A model generated the notes under the pieces. That model had not been told where the DNA came from, did not search any database, and saw only the letters and a program-made list of their open reading frames with translations. A program made the position numbers and the translations under genes. A stretch of DNA of 12,704 bases, from the NCBI GenBank assembly GCA_031549625.1, contig JAVBPK010000003.1:1-12704 (forward strand). Direction: 5' to 3'. Positions 6,484 to 12,704 of this stretch are shown in pieces; the first letter of the stretch is position 1; every line of letters starts with the position of its first letter. The stretch is from JAISXK01 sp031549625 (GTDB taxonomy: Bacteria; Bacillota; Clostridia; Christensenellales; CAG-138).

Positions 6484-7215
6484 TTGGAATACGCGATTAC
6501 TGCGGAAAATGTCAGCATGCATTTTGTCATACGGCAAGAGCGGATAGAAAACCTCAAGGAGCATGTCATTCGGCGGCTGAAAGGGAAAACGCTGCAGGGG
6601 GAAGACTTTGTGGCCTTGCAGGATGTCTCGCTGCAAATAGAAAAAGGCGATGTATTCGGCATAGTGGGGCTCAACGGCTCCGGGAAAAGCACATTGCTGA
6701 AAATAATCTCAGGCATTCTCAAACCAACGCAAGGGCATGTGGAAAAGCAAGGGAATATTGCGCCGCTTATTGAGCTTGGCGCTGGGTTTGACATGGAGCT
6801 TACCGCGCGCGAAAATATCTATTTAAACGGCGCGGTATTAGGCTACACCAAAAAAAGCATTGAAGAAAAATTTGAGCAAATCGTGGAATTTTCCGAAATG
6901 CAGGAATTCATCGATGTGCCGCTAAAGAATTATTCTTCCGGTATGGTAGCGCGCATTGCTTTTTCCATAGCCACGATAACCGATCCGGATATTCTGATTG
7001 TCGATGAAATATTGGGCGTGGGTGATTTCCGCTTTCAGGAAAAATGTGAGGCGCGCATACAAGCCATGATGCAAGGCGGCACAACCGTGTTGTTTGTTTC
7101 GCATTCTATCAATCAGGTAACGCGGATATGCAAGCACGCCATGTGGCTGGAAAGAGGGAAGGTGCGCATGATTGGCGATGTGGGGGATGTCTGCGCCGCT
7201 TATCAAGGGCTGTAA
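6484..7215 (+). CDS. Polysaccharide ABC exporter ATPase (Wzt/TagH/RgpD-like, short form)
   Basis: Cytoplasmic ATPase that powers export by the neighbouring permease. It has 243 residues and a complete ABC domain: Walker A GLNGSGKST with K68, signature YSSGM at 150-154, Walker B ILIVDE with D174/E175, and H-loop H207 in FVSHS. The region LKEHVIRRLKGKTLQGEDFVALQDV and IAPLIELGAGFDMELTARENIYLNG are typical of the O-antigen/teichoic acid exporter subfamily. It ends soon after the ABC fold, so it lacks the C-terminal carbohydrate-binding domain of long Wzt proteins. The start is TTG 6484, preceded by a GGAAAG-rich site; the gap after the permease is 18 nt. Confidence 0.93.
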   Translation: MEYAITAENVSMHFVIRQERIENLKEHVIRRLKGKTLQGEDFVALQDVSLQIEKGDVFGIVGLNGSGKSTLLKIISGILKPTQGHVEKQGNIAPLIELGAGFDMELTARENIYLNGAVLGYTKKSIEEKFEQIVEFSEMQEFIDVPLKNYSSGMVARIAFSIATITDPDILIVDEILGVGDFRFQEKCEARIQAMMQGGTTVLFVSHSINQVTRICKHAMWLERGKVRMIGDVGDVCAAYQGL

Positions 7216-7255
7216 AGGTGTTGGCGGGTAAAATTCAAACAAACGCGAGGTCGAT

Positions 7256-9979
7256 ATGAAACGAGGAAACGTACAAGCAAATGGTCTTAAAGATGCGGGG
7301 ACGCGTTTGGCTGAGGTGGAGTGTGCTGTGAAAAACGGCATGCCGCCAGCGCAAAGCCTGGCGGCCAAGGCGTTTCGCGAATTAAAGCGGACGGGTGTAA
7401 AAAGCCTGTTTTTCAAAGCACGGGCGTATGTAAGGGGCCGAATGATGAAAGCAAACCACATCAAATTCCCCACGGCGGAAGAATTGCAGCGTCAGGCGTC
7501 CGTCATTTTCGCCAAAGATATTTGCTTCAGCGTGATTGTCCCCCTATACAACACGCCCATTCCGTTTTTGCGGGAATTGATTGAATCGGTACAGAAACAA
7601 ACCTACAAAAACTGGGAATTGTGTTTGGCGGATGGCAGCGACCCGGCGTATAGAAAGGTGGCCGAGTGTTGCAACCAATATGCGCGCGCAGATGCGCGCG
7701 TGAAATATCACCGGATTTCTGAAAATCACGGCATCGCGGAGAATACAAACGAAGGGCTCAGAATGGCCACAGGGGATTATTTTGCATTGTTGGACCATGA
7801 CGACTTGCTGCATCCATCGGCATTGTTTGAGGCAATGACGGTCATTTCGCAAAGCGGCGCGGATTATATCTACACGGATGAAGCGTTATTTGAAAAAAAA
7901 CCGGGCCGGCCTAGAATAATCCATTACAAATCAGACTTTGGCATAGATACATTGCGCGCGTACAATTACATCTGCCATCTTTCCATATTCAGCCGCGCTT
8001 TACAAGAAAAAGCAGGCTTTTATCGCAAAGAATGCGACGGCAGTCAGGATTATGACATGGCGTTGCGTTTGGCGGAAAAAGCGCAAAATATCGTGCATAT
8101 TCCCAAAGTTCTTTATTTTTGGCGTGCGCATGCCACATCCGTAGCGGGTGGCCTTGGAGCAAAGCCGTATACCATTGGCGCGGCGCATAAGGCGTTGGAG
8201 GATCACTTGCTTCGCATGGGGCTGAAGGCGAGTCTGCGCGATGGCCTGGCGCCCAGCACATACCACATCGAGTATGCCATAGAAGGGAATCCGCTGGTAT
8301 CGATCCTCATTCCGAATAAAGACGAGGCAAGCATGCTCAAGGATTGCGTGGCCTCTATACATGCGCGCAGCACATATACGAATTATGAAATCATAATCAT
8401 AGAAAACAACAGCGAAACAGAAGAAATTCATGCCTGCTATCAGGAATTGCAAAAAGACGCAAGGGTGCGTGTTATATATTGGGAAGGCGAATTCAATTAC
8501 GCTTCCATCAATAATTTTGGCGTAAAGCAGGCAAAAGGGGAATATTTGCTGTTTCTCAATAACGATATTACAGTGATAACACCGGATTGGATACAGGAAT
8601 TGCTGATGTTTGTGCAGCGGTCGGATGTGGGCGCCGCGGGGGCAAAACTATATTATCCGGACGGTTCTATACAACACGCGGGTGTGATCGTCGGGATAGG
8701 CGGGTACGCCGGGCATGCGTTCAAACGGGGACGCCCCGAAGAGCTGGGATCCGGATATATGTGCCGCTTGGATATTACGCAAAACTTAAGTGCGGTCACA
8801 GGCGCTTGCTTGATGGTGCGCAAAGCCGTGTTCGATGCGATAAGCGGATTCGACAGCCTCTATAAAGTGGCGGCGAACGATGTGGATATCTGCCTGCGCA
8901 TTCGCCGTGCCGGCTATTTGGTCGTTTTTACGCCCTTTGCGGAATTATATCATTACGAGTCAAAAACCAGAGGATATGAAGACACGCCGGAAAAGCAGGC
9001 TCGCTTAGAAAAAGAGCTTTCGGCTTTTCGAGCGCGTTGGAAAGATGTGCTGGAGCAAGGCGATCCCTATTATAATCCCAATCTAACGCTGGATCATGAA
9101 GATCTCTCGTATAAGCAAATAAAGATGAGAAATTTCATCCGGCTCTTCCGTCCGAAACAATGGACGAAAAACGGCATTGTCTTTGCGGCGCTTATATTTT
9201 CGGGCAACTTTTTTACCTGGCCCTTACTTTTAAGAACATTGGAGGGCGTTGCGGTTTTTTGCGCAATATCTAGCGCCGTCTATATACTAAACGATATCGT
9301 CGATAGAAAAAAAGACGCGGAGCATCCGTCAAAATGCCGCAGGCCGATAGCCAGCGGGGCGATTTCCGTACCGGTGGCTGCCGCTATTTCCGGCGGGCTG
9401 TTTCTCTTCGGGTTCGCGGCCGCGTGGATGTTAAACTTATATTTTGCGCTGGTTATATTGGCTTATGTAGTGATAAACGTATTCTACACATTTCATCTAA
9501 AAAATATCCCTATTTTGGATATCATGTGCATTGCGGCCGGGTTTGTGTTACGCGCGCTTTCCGGCAGCTTTTTAATTCAAGTCGGCATATCCCCGTGGCT
9601 GATCGTTTGCACAATGCTCTTGTCGCTTTTTCTCGCCATTCAAAAGCGCAGAAGCGAATTCTTGCGCATGAAAGAGCTGGGCAAAGAGGGTAGGGCGGTG
9701 CTTCGCTATTATACGGCGGACTTATTGCGCGACATGTGCTCGGTGATCGATTCCGCTACAATCATGGCCTACTGCCTGTATACGATCAATCAAGAACGGG
9801 CAATTCCCATGATGTTCACCATTCCCTTTGTCATATATGGCTTGTTCAGGTATCAGCTGATCGTCCATACAATGGACCTGGCCGAAACGCCGGAGATGGC
9901 CTTGCTGAAAGATCGGCCGCTCCTGATCGATATCCTGTTGTGGGGCGCGACATGTATGGGCATCATCTATTTTTTATAA
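7256..9979 (+). CDS. GT2-GT2-UbiA fusion: twin glycosyltransferase joined to a polyprenyl-phosphate phosphoribosyltransferase-like domain
   Basis: A 907-residue protein combining two usually separate activities. Residues 1-90 are a helical, basic lead-in. The first GT2 domain (about 91-330) has FSVIVPLYN and D180-H-D-D183. The second (about 346-610) has PLVSILIPNKD, the N435-N-D437 metal site and the late ANDVDICLRIRRAGY motif. The typical twin-GT2 ending, GDPYYNPNLTLDHEDLS, runs straight into a full UbiA domain (627-907) beginning FIRLFRPKQWTKNGIVF. Its Asp motif is N679-D-I-V-D683-R-K-K-D687, then HPSKCRRPIASG, and the second site is around PILD755 followed by GFVLRALSG, all as in the DPPR synthase branch of UbiA, which uses PRPP and polyprenyl phosphate. 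About eight or nine membrane segments follow. The start is supported by GAGG 5 nt upstream. The internal ATG 9125 has no ribosome binding site, so a true fusion is favoured. Confidence 0.88.
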   Translation: MKRGNVQANGLKDAGTRLAEVECAVKNGMPPAQSLAAKAFRELKRTGVKSLFFKARAYVRGRMMKANHIKFPTAEELQRQASVIFAKDICFSVIVPLYNTPIPFLRELIESVQKQTYKNWELCLADGSDPAYRKVAECCNQYARADARVKYHRISENHGIAENTNEGLRMATGDYFALLDHDDLLHPSALFEAMTVISQSGADYIYTDEALFEKKPGRPRIIHYKSDFGIDTLRAYNYICHLSIFSRALQEKAGFYRKECDGSQDYDMALRLAEKAQNIVHIPKVLYFWRAHATSVAGGLGAKPYTIGAAHKALEDHLLRMGLKASLRDGLAPSTYHIEYAIEGNPLVSILIPNKDEASMLKDCVASIHARSTYTNYEIIIIENNSETEEIHACYQELQKDARVRVIYWEGEFNYASINNFGVKQAKGEYLLFLNNDITVITPDWIQELLMFVQRSDVGAAGAKLYYPDGSIQHAGVIVGIGGYAGHAFKRGRPEELGSGYMCRLDITQNLSAVTGACLMVRKAVFDAISGFDSLYKVAANDVDICLRIRRAGYLVVFTPFAELYHYESKTRGYEDTPEKQARLEKELSAFRARWKDVLEQGDPYYNPNLTLDHEDLSYKQIKMRNFIRLFRPKQWTKNGIVFAALIFSGNFFTWPLLLRTLEGVAVFCAISSAVYILNDIVDRKKDAEHPSKCRRPIASGAISVPVAAAISGGLFLFGFAAAWMLNLYFALVILAYVVINVFYTFHLKNIPILDIMCIAAGFVLRALSGSFLIQVGISPWLIVCTMLLSLFLAIQKRRSEFLRMKELGKEGRAVLRYYTADLLRDMCSVIDSATIMAYCLYTINQERAIPMMFTIPFVIYGLFRYQLIVHTMDLAETPEMALLKDRPLLIDILLWGATCMGIIYFL

Positions 9980-9997
9980 GGAATACAGGAAGAGAAC

Positions 9998-10939
9998 ATG
10001 GATAAAAAAGCAAAGATCATTATCACAGGAGCTTCTGGCTTGCTGGGGCAAAACACGGCATTGCTTCTAAAAGAAAAGGGCTATCACAATATTGTTGCGA
10101 TCGATAAACACGCAGGCAACATGGAAATCCTTAAAAGGTTGAACCCCGACATAGAGGCGGTTGAAGCGGACCTTGCGGAACCGGGGAGCTGGCAAACGCA
10201 TTTTAAAGGCGGCGCGGTGCTTTTGCAGCTGCATGCGCAGGTGACAAGCCTGCATCTGGAAGAATTTGAGCGAAACAATATAACCGCAACGAAGAACGTG
10301 CTTGCCGCGGCAAAGGAATATGGCATCCCATATGTCGTGCATATCAGCTCCACGGTGGTGGTGTCGGTTGCGGACGACTATTATACAAATACAAAAAAAG
10401 CGCAGGATGTTGTGGTTGCGGAGAGCGGCATCAAGCACTGCGTTTTGCGTCCCGCCTTGATGTTTGGCTGGTTCGATAAAAAGCACCTTGGGTGGCTTTC
10501 GCGCTTCATGGGCAAAACGCCCGTTTTTCCTGTGCCGGGCAAAGGGGAATATTTGCGCCAGCCGCTGTATGCGCGGGATATGGCCCGCGTCGTAGTTGCC
10601 GCCATGGAACAGCAGCCGGACGGCGCCGCGTACAACATCGTAGGCAGGGAAGATATTTATTATGGCGACATCATTCGCAAAATTAAAAAAGCAAAAGGAT
10701 ATAAGACGCTCATATTGAATATTCCGTATGGCTTGTTTGATTTCCTTTTAAAAGCGTACGCTGTATTTTTTAAGAACCCGCCATTTACTTCGCAACAATT
10801 GGCCGCGTTGACAGCGGGCGATTATTTTGAAAGCGACCCGTGGTGGGATATTTTCGGCGTAGAAAGTACGCCGTTTGAAACGGCTCTGGCAGAAACATTC
10901 AATCATGGCGAATATGCGGATATCGTATTAAAGCCTTAA
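9998..10939 (+). CDS. Extended SDR-family NAD(P)-dependent epimerase/reductase
   Basis: Predicted sugar-modifying oxidoreductase of 313 residues. The Rossmann motif TGASGLLG (G11-x-x-G14-x-x-G17) binds NAD(P). The catalytic triad appears as S117/S118 in HISST and Y129-T-N-T-K133. The later LRPALMFGW and YNIVGRE segments fit extended SDRs (epimerase/dehydratase branch). AGGAAGAG precedes the ATG and only 18 nt separate it from the UbiA fusion. The stop overlaps an upstream in-frame ATG of the next gene, with GGAGG right after, so the two are likely co-translated. By position it could act with the FAD enzyme as an oxidation-reduction pair on a lipid-linked or nucleotide sugar, as DprE2 does with DprE1, though DprE2 is a shorter classical SDR. 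The substrate is not determined. Confidence 0.85.
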   Translation: MDKKAKIIITGASGLLGQNTALLLKEKGYHNIVAIDKHAGNMEILKRLNPDIEAVEADLAEPGSWQTHFKGGAVLLQLHAQVTSLHLEEFERNNITATKNVLAAAKEYGIPYVVHISSTVVVSVADDYYTNTKKAQDVVVAESGIKHCVLRPALMFGWFDKKHLGWLSRFMGKTPVFPVPGKGEYLRQPLYARDMARVVVAAMEQQPDGAAYNIVGREDIYYGDIIRKIKKAKGYKTLILNIPYGLFDFLLKAYAVFFKNPPFTSQQLAALTAGDYFESDPWWDIFGVESTPFETALAETFNHGEYADIVLKP

Positions 10940-10950
10940 TGGAGGACGGC

Positions 10951-12249
10951 ATGGCAAAAAGAGTGGCGGTTATCGGAGGCGGCCCCATGGGGCTTACCTG
11001 CGCGTATGATTTATTAAAAAAAGGATGCGAAGTCGATGTCTATGAGCAGGATGCCGCGCTTGGCGGTATGTCGGCGCATTTTGATTTTGGCGGATTGGAT
11101 ATTGAAAAATACTATCATTTCGTTTGCGGGCCGGATTATCCTTTGTTCGATCTGATGAAGGAACTGGGCATATTCGAAACGTTAAAATGGACAGACACGA
11201 AGATGGGGCTGTATTACGAAGGGGGCTTGTATAAATGGGGCGGCCCGTTTGAGCTGCTCGCTTTCCCGAAGGCCAACATCCTCGAAAAGGCACGCTACGG
11301 TCTGCATGTGTTCTTTGCGAGCAAAATGAAAAACTGGAATAAATTGGACGAAGTGACGGCTATAGACTGGATAAAAAAATGGGAAGGCGAAAAAGGCTAT
11401 CGCAAATTTTGGGACAGTTTGTTCCACCTCAAGTTTTACGAAAGAAAGCCCACGATTGCGGCGCCATGGCTATGGTCGCGTTTGGTGCGCGTTGCGAAGT
11501 CCAGAAAAAGCATTTTTCAGGAGCGCATGGGGTATATCGCGGGCGGATCCCGCGTGTTTGTGGATAAGATTGCGGAGGTCATTCAAGCAAAAGGGGGCAA
11601 TATTTATCGCGCGGCGCCCGTAGAAAAAATACTCTTCGAAGCGGAGCGCGTGCGGGGCGTCGTTGTTGGCGGGCAAGAGAAGGCGTATGACGCGGTGGTC
11701 TCCACCATTCCCGTGCAATATCTCGCGGAGATGGCGCAGAGTCTGCCGGAAGAAGATAAGGCGTTGCTGCAAAAGCTTGATAACGTGGGCGTTGTATGCG
11801 TTATTACGAAATTAAGGCAGGCGCTAACCACTAATTTTTGGCTGAATATAACGGACACGCGCATGGATATTCCGGGAATGATCGAGATATCCAACCTCAA
11901 TACGGAGCTGAAAGAGCATATTCTTTACATTCCGTTTTATCTGCATAAGGACAATCCCAAATACAAAGAACCGGATGACGTGTTCATTAAAAAAACCAAA
12001 GAGTATCTATGCATGGTTAATCCGGCTATGACGGCGGATCAGCTGGAAGATATCCGTGTATTTCGTTACGAATACGCGCAGCCGGTGGCCACGACACATT
12101 TTCTTACAAAGCTGCCGCCCATGGCTTCAGCGGCGCGCAAAGGTTTTTTTATGGCGGATACCGCATATTGCTATCCGGAAGACCGATCCATAACAGAAAG
12201 TATACGCATAGCGTATCAGTTGGCGGAGAACGTATGGAATCAAAACTAA
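10951..12249 (+). CDS. FAD-dependent oxidoreductase, amine oxidase/protoporphyrinogen oxidase-like fold
   Basis: Predicted flavoenzyme of 432 residues. It starts with the dinucleotide-binding fold VAVIGGGPMGL (G9-x-G11-x-x-G14), the acidic strand end VYEQD, and a GG motif (LGGM), all as in the NAD(P)/FAD oxidoreductases related to amine oxidases and UDP-galactopyranose mutase. The FAD-closing region near the C-terminus is GFFMADTAYCYPEDRSITESI. Proteins of this group are common in glycan clusters but their reactions are mostly unknown. ATG 10951 was chosen because GGAGG (10941-10945) lies 5 nt before it; the ATG at 10939 would overlap the previous stop and place that GGAGG inside the gene. 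It could perform the 2'-oxidation step that DprE1 performs in mycobacteria, but DprE1 has a different (VAO-type) fold, so this is inference. Confidence 0.85.
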   Translation: MAKRVAVIGGGPMGLTCAYDLLKKGCEVDVYEQDAALGGMSAHFDFGGLDIEKYYHFVCGPDYPLFDLMKELGIFETLKWTDTKMGLYYEGGLYKWGGPFELLAFPKANILEKARYGLHVFFASKMKNWNKLDEVTAIDWIKKWEGEKGYRKFWDSLFHLKFYERKPTIAAPWLWSRLVRVAKSRKSIFQERMGYIAGGSRVFVDKIAEVIQAKGGNIYRAAPVEKILFEAERVRGVVVGGQEKAYDAVVSTIPVQYLAEMAQSLPEEDKALLQKLDNVGVVCVITKLRQALTTNFWLNITDTRMDIPGMIEISNLNTELKEHILYIPFYLHKDNPKYKEPDDVFIKKTKEYLCMVNPAMTADQLEDIRVFRYEYAQPVATTHFLTKLPPMASAARKGFFMADTAYCYPEDRSITESIRIAYQLAENVWNQN

Positions 12250-12665
12250 AACCAAAACTGCGGGACTATTGCACAAAAGAGTTCATCAAATTCATCGGGT
12301 TCAACAGTTTGGGCGCAATGGTAAATTTTGGATCGCGTATTGCGTTTAACCTGTTTGCGAACTATGCGGTTTCGGTGGTACTTGCTTATTTCATGGGAAT
12401 GGCAACAGCATTCTTTTTAGATAAAGCGTTTGTCTTCAAGCAGGCGGCGAATAAAACGTCCAGGCAGATGGTCGGCTTTGCGATTATCAATGTGTTATCG
12501 TTGGGGCAAACGCTTTTATTCAGCTGGTTGTTTCGCAGCGTGGTATTTCCGGGGATTGGGTTTGCGTTCTACCCGGACGCGGTGGCGCATCTAATCGGCA
12601 TCATCATCCCGGTTTTTACAAGCTTTTTAGGGCACAAATATTTTTCGTTTGGGGTACAGGAATAA
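12234..12665 (+). CDS. GtrA-family membrane protein (putative polyprenyl-phosphate-sugar flippase)
   Basis: Small membrane protein of 143 residues, the usual GtrA size, with four hydrophobic segments at about 18-36, 45-63, 79-99 and 117-134. Family landmarks are FIKFIGFNSLGAMVNF at the start, FFLDKAFVFK after the second helix, and GHKYFSF at the end. GtrA-type proteins are thought to flip polyprenyl-phosphate-linked sugars; Rv3789 next to dprE1/dprE2 in mycobacteria belongs to this family. The start is ATG 12234 with GGAG 5 nt upstream, overlapping the FAD gene by 16 nt. Earlier in-frame codons back to 12168 lie inside the FAD gene and were rejected. It would move the lipid-linked sugar made by the upstream enzymes. 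Confidence 0.9.
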   Translation: MESKLKPKLRDYCTKEFIKFIGFNSLGAMVNFGSRIAFNLFANYAVSVVLAYFMGMATAFFLDKAFVFKQAANKTSRQMVGFAIINVLSLGQTLLFSWLFRSVVFPGIGFAFYPDAVAHLIGIIIPVFTSFLGHKYFSFGVQE

Positions 12666-12704
12666 ATGTGGCATAATGTATATGATTTTGATGGAACCAT
12701 ATAC
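12666..12704 (+). CDS. HAD-superfamily phosphatase, N-terminal fragment cut by the window edge
   Basis: ATG 12666 directly follows the GtrA stop, with AGGA 4 nt upstream. The 13 visible codons read MWHNVYDFDGTIY, which contains HAD motif I, D7-F-D9-G-T: the nucleophile aspartate and the acid/base aspartate. The spacing from the N-terminus and the VYDFDGTIY context resemble SerB-like HAD-IB phosphatases. In the proposed pathway it would remove the 5-phosphate from polyprenyl-phospho-5-phosphoribose, the step done by Rv3807c (a different family) in mycobacteria. With only 13 residues, the family call is reasonable but the substrate is inferred from context. Confidence 0.65.
   Translation, partial: MWHNVYDFDGTIY

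Noticed and set aside
6228..6773. Rightward 181-codon ORF spanning the permease end and the ATPase start
   Set aside because: It is out of frame with two well-supported genes whose catalytic motifs are intact.
9125..9979. Separate UbiA gene starting at the internal ATG 9125
   Set aside because: No ribosome binding site precedes it and the frame is continuous with the twin GT2; internal initiation cannot be wholly excluded.
1..12704. CRISPR array, phage genes or toxin-antitoxin pair
   Set aside because: No regularly spaced repeats, phage structural motifs or small overlapping gene pairs of that kind were seen.

Overview
This window looks like part of a chromosome from a low-to-mid GC Firmicute, probably Clostridia-like. 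The grounds are purine-rich Shine-Dalgarno sequences before nearly every gene, several TTG starts, an encoded CCA end on the tRNA, an AgrC-type sensor kinase and a Gram-positive style glycan cluster with an ABC exporter. No gene present fixes the species.

Left part (1-3000), a mixed accessory/housekeeping stretch. Positions 1-139 are the end of an insertion sequence, probably IS3-like. It carries the first 21 codons of a leftward transposase-type ORF, whose ribosome binding site is buried in a hairpin, and a probable terminal repeat ending at 139. A gene-poor stretch (140-462) ends in a palindrome that overlaps an extended -10 promoter. It leads into an orphan AgrC/GHKL-type membrane sensor kinase (463-1941) with an unusual charged tail. 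Next come a tRNA-Leu(CAA) with its own promoter and terminator, and a leftward class I SAM methyltransferase (2341-2943).

Right part (3127-12704), one long rightward operon. A near-consensus promoter (TTGACG-17-TATAAT) precedes nine closely packed genes: a GT2 glycosyltransferase, RfbA/RmlA (dTDP-glucose synthesis), a Wzm-type ABC permease with an added N-terminal extracytoplasmic domain, a short Wzt-type ATPase, a 907-residue GT2-GT2-UbiA fusion, an extended SDR, a FAD-dependent amine-oxidase-fold oxidoreductase, a GtrA-family membrane protein, and the first 13 codons of a HAD phosphatase cut by the window edge. No internal terminator is visible, and the last genes overlap or abut.

How the genes may work together: the first half resembles a dTDP-sugar-dependent, ABC-exported cell-wall polysaccharide cluster, as in rhamnan synthesis. 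The second half (UbiA domain, SDR, FAD oxidoreductase, GtrA, HAD) has the same set of activities as the mycobacterial decaprenyl-phospho-ribose/arabinose pathway (Rv3806c, Rv3807c, DprE1, DprE2, Rv3789). The oxidase, however, has a different fold, the UbiA enzyme is fused to a twin glycosyltransferase, and the phosphatase is HAD-type. The most interesting hypothesis for this window is that it encodes a self-contained lipid-linked pentofuranose (or related sugar) module built into a Firmicute polysaccharide operon. This is inferred from family assignments read by eye; no search was run.
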